Source: PFJX01 sp964542455 (GTDB lineage: Bacteria > Pseudomonadota > Gammaproteobacteria > Burkholderiales > Thiobacillaceae). From it: 64,000 nucleotides of DNA. The number at the start of each line of letters is the position of its first letter. Position 1 is the stretch's first letter. Under the pieces are notes generated by a model. It had not been told where the DNA came from. It was given only the letters and a program-made list of their open reading frames with translations, and did not search any database. Shown one piece after another: positions 46,642-54,728 of the stretch. The position numbers were made by a program, and so were the translations under genes. The DNA lies in assembly GCA_964542455.1 (NCBI GenBank), contig CAZIUC010000006.1, positions 1-64,000 on the forward strand. Reading direction: 5' to 3'.

Positions 46642-48675
46642 CAGCCCACCTATACCTTCCAGGACTTCCTGCTGCTCCAGCCATTCCATTTCGAGTTGTT
46701 CCAGTTCCTTGACCAGGGTGGCTTGCTCGAACAGGCGGGCTTTGAGATCTTCCTTCCGCGCTTCGCCATAGAGAGCGGGGTCGGTGAGCAGGGTTTCCAG
46801 TTCCGCGCGGCGCGCATTGCGCCGCTCCATCTGTTCTTCCAGACGTTTGATGCGGGTTTCCACGGGTTTTTTTTGCGCGGACAGGCGCTGCCTCGCTTCG
46901 GCCTCCTGGCGTTTTTGTTCCTTGCGATCGACCACCGGCGAGGCCGCGGCGGATTCCTGCGCCACCGGCTTGCCCAACTTGGTCTTGAACAACCAGTCGC
47001 GGTAGTCGTCGAGGTCGCCATCGAAGGGTTCCAGGCCCCCGTTGGCGACGATCAGGAATTCCTCGGTGGTGGCGCGCAGCAGATGGCGGTCGTGCGAAAC
47101 CAGCACCAGCGTGCCTTCGAACTGGGCCAGCGCCACGGTGAGCGCTTCGCGGGTTTCCAGGTCGAGGTGGTTGGTGGGTTCGTCGAGCAGCAACAGGTTG
47201 GGGCGCTGCCAGACGATCAGGGCCAGGGCCAGGCGCGCCTTTTCGCCGCCGGAGAAGGGCGCGATGCAGGCCGAGGCCATTTCGCCGACAAAGTTGAAGC
47301 CACCGAGGAAGTTGCGCAGTTCCTGTTCCCGCGCCGTGGGCGCGATCTTGGCCAGATGCCAGAGCGGGCTCTGGTCGTGGCGCAGCATTTCCACCTGATG
47401 CTGGGCGAAGTAGCCGATGGCCAGCCCCTTGCCCTGGCTGGCCGTGCCCGAGAGCGGCGGCAGGTCGCCGACCAGGGTCTTGATCAGGGTCGATTTGCCG
47501 GCGCCGTTGACGCCGAGCAGGCCGATGCGTTGGCCGGCCTGAAGGGTGAGATTGATGCCGGAGAGGATGATTTTTCTCCCCTCCCCCCCCGGGGGAGGGG
47601 CCGGGGGAGAGGGAGAAACCTTCGCACTCCGATCGGAGTTTGAACGGAGTGACTCGTTGTTCCCTCTCCCCAACCCTCCCCCGGAGGGGGAGGGAGCGTA
47701 ACCCGCCACCACGTCTTCCAGCGTCAGCAGCGGATTCGGCGCCCGTTCCGGTTCGCGGAACTCGAAGCTGAAGGAAGCGGCGGCATGGATGGGCGCGAGA
47801 TCCTCCATCTTCGCCAGCATCTTCATCCGCGATTGCGCCTGTTTGGCCTTGCTGGCCTTGGCCTTGAAGCGGTCGATGAAGGATTGCAGGTGGGCGCGTT
47901 CGCGTGACTGTTTCTCGAACGTGGCCTGGCCGAGGGCGAGGTCGATGGAGCGTTGCCTCTCGAAGGTGGAGTAATTGCCGCCGTAGCGCTTGATCTTCTT
48001 GTCGGCGAGGTGGGCGATGACGTTGACCACGCCGTCGAGGAAATCGCGGTCGTGGGAAATGATGATCAGCGTGCCGGGATAGCGTTTCAGCCAGTCTTCC
48101 AGCCAGAGGATAGCGTCGAGGTCGAGGTGGTTGGTGGGTTCGTCGAGCAACAACAGGTCGGAAGGGCACATCAGCGCCTGTGCCAGGTTCAGCCGCATGC
48201 GCCAGCCGCCGGAGAAGCTGGCGACCGACTGGCTCATCTGGGCGTGGCTGAAGCCGAGACCGGTGAGCAGGGTTTCCCCGCGCGAGCGCACGGTGTAGGC
48301 GTCGGCATCGGCCAGCGCGGTGTGCAGTTCGCCGATTCGGTTGCCAACCTCGTGGCCGTCGTGGGCGGCCTCGGCCTCGGCCAGTTCTTTTTCCAGGCGG
48401 CGCAGGGTGGTATCGCCATCGACGGCGTAATCCAGCGCGGTGCGGTCCAGCGCCGGGGTTTCCTGCGCCACATGGGCGATGCGCCAGGCGGCGGGGAAGT
48501 CGACATCGCCGCCGTCGGGTTGCAACTCGCCCCGCAGCAAGGCGAACAGACTGGATTTGCCGGAACCATTGGCGCCGATGAGACCGACTTTTTCGCCGGG
48601 ATTGAGGGTGAGATCGGCGGCTTCCAGCAAAGGCTTGGTGCCGCGTATGAGGGTGAGTTTTTGCAGTCGGATCAT
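46639..48675 (-). CDS. ABC-F family ATPase (Uup/YheS type)
   Basis: The 678 aa soluble protein has two ABC ATPase domains and no membrane part, as in ABC-F translation factors. Domain 1 has Walker A G-A-N-G-S-G-K-S-S near 34-42 and signature S-F-S-G-G-W-R-M-R. Domain 2 has G-V-N-G-A-G-K-S-T near 396 and F-S-G-G-E-K-A-R-L. A C-terminal Arg/Glu coiled coil completes the YheS-like plan. ABC-F proteins act at the ribosome E site. A repeat inserted in frame (47576-47698) adds about 41 residues of Ser/Pro/Gly-rich sequence near the start of the second ABC domain. The TAG stop belongs to a palindrome. Family is firm; whether the insert affects activity is unknown. Confidence 0.92.
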   Translation of the reverse strand: MIRLQKLTLIRGTKPLLEAADLTLNPGEKVGLIGANGSGKSSLFALLRGELQPDGGDVDFPAAWRIAHVAQETPALDRTALDYAVDGDTTLRRLEKELAEAEAAHDGHEVGNRIGELHTALADADAYTVRSRGETLLTGLGFSHAQMSQSVASFSGGWRMRLNLAQALMCPSDLLLLDEPTNHLDLDAILWLEDWLKRYPGTLIIISHDRDFLDGVVNVIAHLADKKIKRYGGNYSTFERQRSIDLALGQATFEKQSRERAHLQSFIDRFKAKASKAKQAQSRMKMLAKMEDLAPIHAAASFSFEFREPERAPNPLLTLEDVVAGYAPSPSGGGLGRGNNESLRSNSDRSAKVSPSPPAPPPGGEGRKIILSGINLTLQAGQRIGLLGVNGAGKSTLIKTLVGDLPPLSGTASQGKGLAIGYFAQHQVEMLRHDQSPLWHLAKIAPTAREQELRNFLGGFNFVGEMASACIAPFSGGEKARLALALIVWQRPNLLLLDEPTNHLDLETREALTVALAQFEGTLVLVSHDRHLLRATTEEFLIVANGGLEPFDGDLDDYRDWLFKTKLGKPVAQESAAASPVVDRKEQKRQEAEARQRLSAQKKPVETRIKRLEEQMERRNARRAELETLLTDPALYGEARKEDLKARLFEQATLVKELEQLEMEWLEQQEVLEGIGGL
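47576..47698. repeat. Two palindromes inserted in frame in the ABC-F gene
   Basis: The first 40 bp (47576-47615) equal 20201-20240 in ygiQ base for base. A second palindrome (TCCCTCTCCCC...GGGGGAGGGAG, about 47660-47695) follows 45 bp later. Total length of about 123 bp is a multiple of three, so the frame is kept. Confidence 0.88.
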
Positions 48676-48772
48676 GGCGCGCGATTATCCCTGAAACCCG
48701 GCAACAACCAGCGGTTGACGGATCGTCTTGCTGATTGCAGTCTCATGGGCAACCAATAAGTACTTGGTTTCT

Positions 48773-48822
48773 GTAGGTCAGGTTGCGGGTTTGTCGCTAC
48801 CTGACTTTGTGGAATCGTCAGG
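48773..48822. repeat. Left half of GTAGGTCAGGTTG repeat
   Basis: GTAGGTCAGGTTGCGG, then TCGCTACCTGACTTTG, matches the left half of the copy at 2312; the right terminal arm is missing. It lies upstream of the cyclase gene. Confidence 0.7.
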
Positions 48823-48868
48823 GTGCCATCGGTCACCTGATCCGCGTAACACGTCCACGGAGTCCGCC

Positions 48869-50593
48869 ATGCGCCGCCCGATCAGCCTGAAAATCTTCAG
48901 TATCACCCTGGCCCTGCTGCTCCTGATGGTGGTGGTGACCTGGTTTTCGGTGTTCAACCTGCGCCAGTTGCACAACCAGGTGCGCGCGCTGTCCGATACC
49001 TACCTGCCCCTGCAACAGATGGTGGCCAGCGTGGAAATCCTGGTGCGCCAGCAGATGGTGCACATGGAGCGGGTCATCGGCGGCATGGGCGCGGCGGTGC
49101 CGGACCAGGCCTTTCTCGACAAGGAAAACCAGGATTTCGACGCGCGCGGCATCAACGCCGACCAGATCATCGATTCCTCGATGCGGCTGCTGAAAGAGGC
49201 CGAAGCCGCCCGCGACATCGAGCTCGACCGTGTCACCCTGGCCGTGCTGGAGCGGCAGTTGCCCGGCATCCAGACCGCGCGGCAGAACTTTCACCGTACC
49301 TTCCGGCTATTTCAGATCGAGGCGGCGGAGGGCACACAACGCTCTGTGCAACGAGTGCGCGAGTCGTTGTTGCGCGACAAGGACGCGCTCGACGGCGAAA
49401 TCCAGAAAGTCATCGACCTGCTCAACAAGCTCACCCAGGACACCGCCGCGCAGGCCAAGGCGGAACAGGCGCGCGCGGTGCGCCTGAACTGGATCATCAC
49501 CGGACTCGCCAGCCTGCTCGGTCTGATCTTCGCCACCCTGGTCACACGCTCCCTGGTCGCTCCCATTCTGCGGCTACTGGGTGGTACCCAGGCGGTGGAG
49601 CGGGGTGATCTGGGCGTGGAAATCCTGGTGCAGACGCGCGATGAACTGGCGGTATTGGCGGATTCCTTCAACCATATGGTGGTCGGCCTGCGCGAGAAGG
49701 AGCGCATCAAGGAAACCTTCGGCCAGTATGTCGACCCGCGCATCGTCCGCGGCCTGCTCGACAATCGTCTGCCCGCCGAGGGCGGCCAGCGCCAGGTGAT
49801 GAGCGTGTTTTTCTCCGATCTGGCCGGTTTCACCCGGATGTGCGAGGGGCTGACGCCGGATACGGCGGTGCGCTTCCTCAACCGCTATTTTTCCCTCATG
49901 TCGGAAGTCATCCGCGCCCGCCAGGGCATCATCGACAAGTACATCGGCGATTCGGTGATGGCCTTCTGGGGGCCGCCCTTCACCGCCGAAAACGACCATG
50001 CCGAACTCTGCTGCCTGGCCGCCCTGGACCAGATGGCGCGCATGGAAGCGTTCCGCGCCGACCTGCCCAACCTGATCGGCGTGCGCTACGGCCTGCCCAC
50101 GGTGAACGTGCGCATGGGCATCGCCAGCGGCGAAGTCACGGTCGGCAACATCGGTTCCGATACCGCGCGCGGCTACACGGTGATCGGCGATACCGTGAAC
50201 CTCGCCTCGCGCCTGGAACAGGCCAACAAGTTCTACGGCACCCGCATCCTGGTCAGCGCGGAAACCCACAGTCTCGCCGGCGACACCCTGGCCTTCCGCG
50301 AGATCGACACCCTCCGTGTGGCCGGCAAGCAAGAGCCGATCCGGGTGTATGAATTGCTCGGGTTACGCGCCAATCTGGCGTCCGGCTGGGAAACCGGCGT
50401 GGCGGTGTTCGAATCAGGCTTGCTGCACTACCGCAACCAGGAATGGGACGCCGCCGAGGCCGCTTTCCGGCAATGTCAGCAACAGGCGCCGGAAGACCCG
50501 CCCAGCGCGGTGTTCCTGGAGCGCATACAGACTTTCCGGGAAGCCCCGCCGGCACCGGACTGGGATGGCGCCTGGGTGGCGTTGAGCAAGTGA
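48869..50593 (+). CDS. Membrane class III adenylate/guanylate cyclase with HAMP
   Basis: The 574 aa protein has TM1 (about 8-28), a periplasmic helical region (about 30-200) like four-helix ligand-binding domains, TM2 (about 205-225), HAMP (about 225-280) and a class III cyclase domain (about 300-490). Metal Asp residues are in F-F-S-D-L-A-G-F near 316 and Y-I-G-D-S-V near 361. The Lys in I-I-D-K-Y and the Thr/Asp in Y-T-V-I-G-D-T-V-N favour ATP, so cAMP is the likely product. A short C-terminal TPR-like stretch follows. ATG 48869 was chosen at the start of the first hydrophobic segment; earlier codons lie in a repeat. Confidence 0.9.
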   Translation: MRRPISLKIFSITLALLLLMVVVTWFSVFNLRQLHNQVRALSDTYLPLQQMVASVEILVRQQMVHMERVIGGMGAAVPDQAFLDKENQDFDARGINADQIIDSSMRLLKEAEAARDIELDRVTLAVLERQLPGIQTARQNFHRTFRLFQIEAAEGTQRSVQRVRESLLRDKDALDGEIQKVIDLLNKLTQDTAAQAKAEQARAVRLNWIITGLASLLGLIFATLVTRSLVAPILRLLGGTQAVERGDLGVEILVQTRDELAVLADSFNHMVVGLREKERIKETFGQYVDPRIVRGLLDNRLPAEGGQRQVMSVFFSDLAGFTRMCEGLTPDTAVRFLNRYFSLMSEVIRARQGIIDKYIGDSVMAFWGPPFTAENDHAELCCLAALDQMARMEAFRADLPNLIGVRYGLPTVNVRMGIASGEVTVGNIGSDTARGYTVIGDTVNLASRLEQANKFYGTRILVSAETHSLAGDTLAFREIDTLRVAGKQEPIRVYELLGLRANLASGWETGVAVFESGLLHYRNQEWDAAEAAFRQCQQQAPEDPPSAVFLERIQTFREAPPAPDWDGAWVALSK

Positions 50594-50723
50594 TCCCGAA
50601 GTCATGGAGCGCTGAGCAAAACGGGAATGAGAGAAATCGACACCAACCTCTGTGGTCTCTGGTCGCCATTCGAGGGCAGCGTCGGTTTTCTCGGTATGAC
50701 CAGGAGCGGGCTCAAAGCAGTCT

Positions 50724-51653
50724 TCAGGCCGGCCCAGCGGGCCGATCCAACTCCTGGTCGACCTGCGAAATGGGGTCTTCCTGGGGTTCCAGGTGGGTGG
50801 TCACATGGGCATGCGGTAGTGTTCTCCGGATATCCGCCTCGATTCGTTCACACCAGTCGTGCCCCACCTGAACCGTCCAGGCTCCCGGAACCAGCACGTG
50901 CAGCGTGACGAAAGAACGGGCGCCGGCCTGTCGGGTACGCAGCGCGTGGGAACCCAGCCCCTGTTGATGGTAGCCGGCTAGCACCGTCTCGATAGCCTTC
51001 CGATCCGCCTCGGGCAGCGAGACATCCATCAATCCGCCGGCCGAACGGTGTAACAACTGCCAGCCGGTCCATACGATGTTCGCCGCTACCAACAAAGCAA
51101 TCACCGGGTCGAGCCAGAGCCAGCCGGTCAGCCAGACCAGAGCGACGCCGCCAATGACGCCCGCCGAGGTCCAGACATCGGTCATCAGGTGGTGCGCATC
51201 AGCTTCCAGAGTGATCGAATTGTGCATGCGGCCCACCCCCATCAAGGTGCGAGCAGTGGCGAAATTGATAACCGACGCCAGTACGGAAACCACCAACCCG
51301 ATCCCTACTGCTTCGAGTGGCTGAAGGTTCATCAGACGGTCGATCGCGGCATAGCCAATGCTGACCGCCGCCAACAGGATCAGAAAGCCCTCGAAGGCGC
51401 TGGAAAAATACTCGGCCTTGCCGTGTCCGTGGGCATGCTCTTCGTCCGCGGGACGCTCCGCCAGGGTCAGCATCCAGAGGGCCATCAGCGCCCCCGCGAG
51501 GTTCACAAATGACTCGATGGCATCGGACAATAGCCCGACCGAGCCGGTCAGTTTCCACGCCACGCCCTTCAGCAGGATGGTGGCAACTGCCGCGAGGATG
51601 GATAGCCAGGCGTAGCGTTTCAGCGACGGACGCATCATGGTTGCGGAATTCAT
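50724..51653 (-). CDS. Cation diffusion facilitator (CDF) transporter
   Basis: The 309 aa protein has five to six membrane helices (from about residue 10 to 195) and a soluble C-terminal domain, as in CDF proteins that export Zn, Fe, Co or Mn. Metal-site marks are L-L-S-D-A-I-E-S near 38-45 (TM2) and H-H-L-M-T-D-V-W near 150 (TM5), plus a short His-rich H-A-H-G-H-G-K loop near 72. The C-terminal domain has the usual V-T-L-H-V-L-V-P strand. GAGGA lies 6 bases before the chosen ATG (51653); an ATG three bases earlier is possible. Metal specificity cannot be read from the sequence. Confidence 0.9.
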   Translation of the reverse strand: MNSATMMRPSLKRYAWLSILAAVATILLKGVAWKLTGSVGLLSDAIESFVNLAGALMALWMLTLAERPADEEHAHGHGKAEYFSSAFEGFLILLAAVSIGYAAIDRLMNLQPLEAVGIGLVVSVLASVINFATARTLMGVGRMHNSITLEADAHHLMTDVWTSAGVIGGVALVWLTGWLWLDPVIALLVAANIVWTGWQLLHRSAGGLMDVSLPEADRKAIETVLAGYHQQGLGSHALRTRQAGARSFVTLHVLVPGAWTVQVGHDWCERIEADIRRTLPHAHVTTHLEPQEDPISQVDQELDRPAGPA

Positions 51654-51838
51654 CATCAGTCCTCGCGCGGAATTTCGTTTGTCACTTGTCCCAGGACATA
51701 GACGGTGGTGAAAGAACGGGCAATACCGGTGGCGGCCATGGCAAACGACTCCTCTGAATTCATGTTGTCTTTCTGACTGTTGGCGGAGCAAAGCAAGGGA
51801 ACACGGTGAATCGCCATTACCGTGTTCTTTGGACCAAA

Positions 51839-52567
51839 CTAGTCTTCATGTCCGCCTTCCCCTTTCCCAAACCCACCACGGATATCGTCCTCATCGGCAC
51901 TACGGTGGCACTTGACGCATTGGGTGTAATCGCGGATGCCTTCTTCGATGTGTTCGCGGCGAATGTTTTCCGGTGTGTGCTCGTGGCAGCCATAGCAGGT
52001 ATAGCGGTGGTAGTCGTTGCCTACATGGCAGGTTACACAACGGGCATTGTGGTCGCGGTTGAGCAGGAAGAATTTGTCGTGACTGAAGGTCGCCGGTGTC
52101 CAGCTTTCCTGGCTGTGGCACTGGCTGCAGTTGCCGGTAATCTGTTTGTGCAGCGAGTCGGTGGGCGATTTATGGCACGTCTGGCACTGATCCCGCGTCG
52201 CCTTCTGCAACAAGGCATGGTTGAAATGCCCTTGCGAGTGGAAGCGTTTCACGCCGGAGTGGTCACTATGACAAGCCACGCAATCCTGACTGGTCAGCTT
52301 CTGGTGGAAAGGCACAGAGGTAAGCGGCTTCAAGATGGGCTGGCCTCTGGTCGTCAGACGACCGATCTCGACGGGCTTGTGGCAGGTAAGGCAACGCTCT
52401 GAGGCCGCCCCTCTGAGTGGCGCGTGGCAGGCAAAGCAATCGGCTTCCAATTGCTTGTGGCCGGGAATCAGCTTGCCCGGCGCCACCATCAGGTGCGGAT
52501 AGACGAAAACCAGAACCGTCAGCACGATCAGGTTGACGGCCAGGAGAATCTTGACGATTCGGCTCAT
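51839..52567 (-). CDS. Membrane-anchored eight-haem cytochrome c
   Basis: The 242 aa protein has an N-terminal membrane anchor (about 5-24) and eight C-x-x-C-H motifs: C-F-A-C-H, C-L-T-C-H, C-V-A-C-H, C-Q-T-C-H, C-S-Q-C-H, C-V-T-C-H, C-Y-G-C-H and C-V-K-C-H. Spacing is dense (about one haem per 25 residues), so the haems can form a short wire. It should lie on the periplasmic face. It is the last gene of an operon with a b-type cytochrome (ATGA overlap) and a ferredoxin-type reductase, and probably accepts electrons from that module. The partner in the periplasm is unknown. Confidence 0.88.
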   Translation of the reverse strand: MSRIVKILLAVNLIVLTVLVFVYPHLMVAPGKLIPGHKQLEADCFACHAPLRGAASERCLTCHKPVEIGRLTTRGQPILKPLTSVPFHQKLTSQDCVACHSDHSGVKRFHSQGHFNHALLQKATRDQCQTCHKSPTDSLHKQITGNCSQCHSQESWTPATFSHDKFFLLNRDHNARCVTCHVGNDYHRYTCYGCHEHTPENIRREHIEEGIRDYTQCVKCHRSADEDDIRGGFGKGEGGHED

Positions 52568-53142
52568 ATCCAGCCCCAGAACAGGAAGATACTGATGATG
52601 TGGCCCAGGGATAGCGCCGCAAAAACCATGAAAATCGGAATGTGTACCTTGCGCCATTGGGTCATGGCATCGAGTGTCACCGCATCCCAGAACACCGCCT
52701 GCTCCACCTCTGATCGTGGCAGGCCGCGTAACTGGAAGTGCTCGCGCTGGCCCTGCACATGGCGGCGCGAGCGATCCAGCAACAGCTTGCCGACCATTCC
52801 GCTCACCACATTTACCCCCATGGCCAGCGTGGCCAGCCAGGGCAGGATGGCGTTGAAATGTATGCCGGCATGGATGAGCACCATCAGAGAACCTAGCCAA
52901 GTACCGAACTCATGCAATTTCAGCAGTGATTTCGGATTTCCCGTTGTGATGTATTTGCGCTTGCGCAACGAATAGCTCAGTGAGCCGATGATCAGGGTTA
53001 TTCCTGGTATGCCCAGGTAGCGGCCGACCCATACGAGATTCAGCCGATGCAGGAGATAGTCGCCAGCCAGGGTGGCCGCAACCAGCAGGCCGAGCAGAAG
53101 GGTGAAGGGCAGGATATGTTGGCGCCAGAGCGAGGTCGTCAT
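52564..53142 (-). CDS. Membrane b-type cytochrome-like protein
   Basis: The 192 aa protein has four or five membrane helices (near 10-28, 38-57, 75-98, 105-118 and 168-190). Histidines placed to bind haem are in K-L-H-E-F-G, V-L-I-H-A-G-I-H-F, K-V-H-I-P and S-L-G-H-I, a pattern like cytochrome b561 or the b subunit of formate dehydrogenase. Family assignment beyond b-type cytochrome is not certain. It starts directly after the reductase stop and overlaps the multihaem cytochrome gene by ATGA, so it probably carries electrons across the membrane between them. Confidence 0.75.
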   Translation of the reverse strand: MTTSLWRQHILPFTLLLGLLVAATLAGDYLLHRLNLVWVGRYLGIPGITLIIGSLSYSLRKRKYITTGNPKSLLKLHEFGTWLGSLMVLIHAGIHFNAILPWLATLAMGVNVVSGMVGKLLLDRSRRHVQGQREHFQLRGLPRSEVEQAVFWDAVTLDAMTQWRKVHIPIFMVFAALSLGHIISIFLFWGWI

Positions 53143-54405
53143 TTATGCCTCCAGGGTCACACTAGTCTTGGGCGAGCAGACGCAAAGCAGGCAGGAGCCC
53201 GGCTCTGGATCGTAATCCGGTGACTGACGGTAGGACACCTCGCCCTTCCGGATCGTCGTCTGACAGGTGCCGCAGCCACCGGCACGGCAGCCGGAATTGA
53301 CGGCAATGCCATTGGCCTCGGCAAATTCCAGCAGGTTACCGGCGCCAGGTTGCCACGGCAGTTGCTTACCGGATTGGGTGAAAGTCACCACGATGTCGCT
53401 CTCAGCCGCCTCGGTCGGCGAGAGGGTGGTCGTTCCAGAATGTTTGCGTTTGATCGACGCCGGTCCGAATGCCTCGAAGTGGATGCGCGCATCCGGCACA
53501 CCCCAATCATCAAGGGCCGGTACCAGGCTTTCCATCATCGCTGTCGGTCCGCAAATGTAAAAGTGGTAGGGCTTGAGCGGCAGTTGTATCCGCAGCAGAC
53601 CGACATCGATGCGGCCACGGTGGTGGTAATCGATTCCGATAACCTCTTCTGGCGGCGGATCGCTGCAGCACACCCGCAAATGAAAATTCGGATGTGTGGC
53701 CGCCAGGGAATCGAGGTGCGGCCTCATCACCAGTTCCCGGCCATGGCGCACAGCATAGAACAGCCAGATTTCGCGCTCGGGCTGTTCGGCCAGGCACCAG
53801 TTCAGCATGCTCAGCATAGGCGTGATGCCGATGCCGCCAGCGATCAACACCACCGGGGCAGTGCTACGGTCAATATGGAAATGCCCGGAAGGCGCGCGCA
53901 CCTGCAACTGACTGCCGACCGCGACGTGATCGTGAAAGTAATTGGAGGAACGGCCTGGCGGATAGCCGCTGCCTGGTGGCGATGGCGTCCGCTTGATCGA
54001 CACGCGGTAGTAATCGGATCGAGGCGCATCCGACAATGAGTAGCAACGGATGATTTGTTCGCTCTCTCCTGTCGGCGTCGGAATATCCAGCCTAAAGGTC
54101 AGAAACTGCCCCGGCATGAAGGGGGGCAACGGCTGCCCGTCCATAGGGACGAGATAAAAGGAGCAGGCAGACTGCGCGGCATCCTCGGCCATCTTGCGTT
54201 CGACCCGAAAGGTTCGGAAGCCTGCCCAGGCAGTGGCCGTTTCCACCGCGGCAGGCCGCACAAGTCGAGTCACAGGCAGGTCCGACGCCCTGTTGCGCAA
54301 GGCCTGGTAATCCAACCAATGGCGCCAGAAACCAATGCCGAGATAGATCGCCAGTTGCAGCACGATTCCCAGCACGATCCAAAGCAACAGAGTGAGTGAG
54401 GCCAC
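53143..54405 (-). CDS. Membrane-anchored FAD/2Fe-2S oxidoreductase
   Basis: The 420 aa protein has an N-terminal anchor (about 5-26), an FAD domain (R-C-Y-S-L-S near 119-124), an NAD(P) domain (G-G-I-G-I-T-P near 190 and I-C-G-P-T-A-M-M near 284), and a C-terminal plant-type ferredoxin domain. Cluster cysteines are in C-R-A-G-G-C-G-T-C plus a later Cys in P-G-S-C-L-L-C. The layout resembles phenol hydroxylase and flavohaemoprotein reductases. It probably takes electrons from NAD(P)H at the cytoplasmic face and passes them to the b-type cytochrome. Start is a GTG at 54405 with a weak ribosome binding site. It is the first gene of the operon. Confidence 0.88.
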   Translation of the reverse strand: MASLTLLLWIVLGIVLQLAIYLGIGFWRHWLDYQALRNRASDLPVTRLVRPAAVETATAWAGFRTFRVERKMAEDAAQSACSFYLVPMDGQPLPPFMPGQFLTFRLDIPTPTGESEQIIRCYSLSDAPRSDYYRVSIKRTPSPPGSGYPPGRSSNYFHDHVAVGSQLQVRAPSGHFHIDRSTAPVVLIAGGIGITPMLSMLNWCLAEQPEREIWLFYAVRHGRELVMRPHLDSLAATHPNFHLRVCCSDPPPEEVIGIDYHHRGRIDVGLLRIQLPLKPYHFYICGPTAMMESLVPALDDWGVPDARIHFEAFGPASIKRKHSGTTTLSPTEAAESDIVVTFTQSGKQLPWQPGAGNLLEFAEANGIAVNSGCRAGGCGTCQTTIRKGEVSYRQSPDYDPEPGSCLLCVCSPKTSVTLEA

Positions 54406-54728
54406 GTCTCTAAGCCCCCAAGGAAGAACCCGATACCGTCATCGGGATAACTATCACGCTTGTAATACGGGCAGGCTGCCTAAGCACTTTGGTTCCTTCG
54501 TCTTACCAGATGCGGGGAGTCTGGATACTCAAGGTTAAATAGGCCTTAACAACTTTTTATCGGAATGGTGGAAGGAGGGCGCCAATATTGCCGCGGCTCC
54601 CTTGGGGAGCGGATCGCTTTGCCGGCGCCGGGTGGCGTGGATGTGATGAGGGAGAGGGGGCACTGGTGTACCTGTTTGTAAATGGCAACCTGGTATTACG
54701 TAGCGGTCGCTTTCCCATGGTCCACCCT
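54406..54728. other. Intergenic region upstream of redox operon
   Basis: No gene was recognised. Within it, CCCGAT/ATCGGG forms a small hairpin near 54426, and two TTAA half-sites (GTTAAA at 54534 and CTTAAC at 54545) are spaced by 11 bp. The 3' end of the kinase gene lies at its right edge. Confidence 0.5.
54534..54550. promoter_or_regulatory. Possible OmpR-type direct repeat upstream of redox operon
   Basis: GTTAAA-N5-CTTAAC. Two TTAA half-sites start 11 bp apart, the spacing of OmpR/PhoB/PmrA-family sites. It lies about 130 bp upstream of the reductase gene and near the kinase gene. Confidence 0.35.

Noticed and set aside
46565..48169. Long minus-strand frame joining the alpha/beta hydrolase to upstream sequence
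   Set aside because: It runs through the ABC-F gene in another frame, with Arg/Pro-rich shadow composition; the hydrolase starts at 46564.
52568..52900. Longer N-terminus for the eight-haem cytochrome
   Set aside because: The extension lies over the b-type cytochrome gene in another frame and lacks conserved features; ATG 52567 begins a clear membrane anchor.
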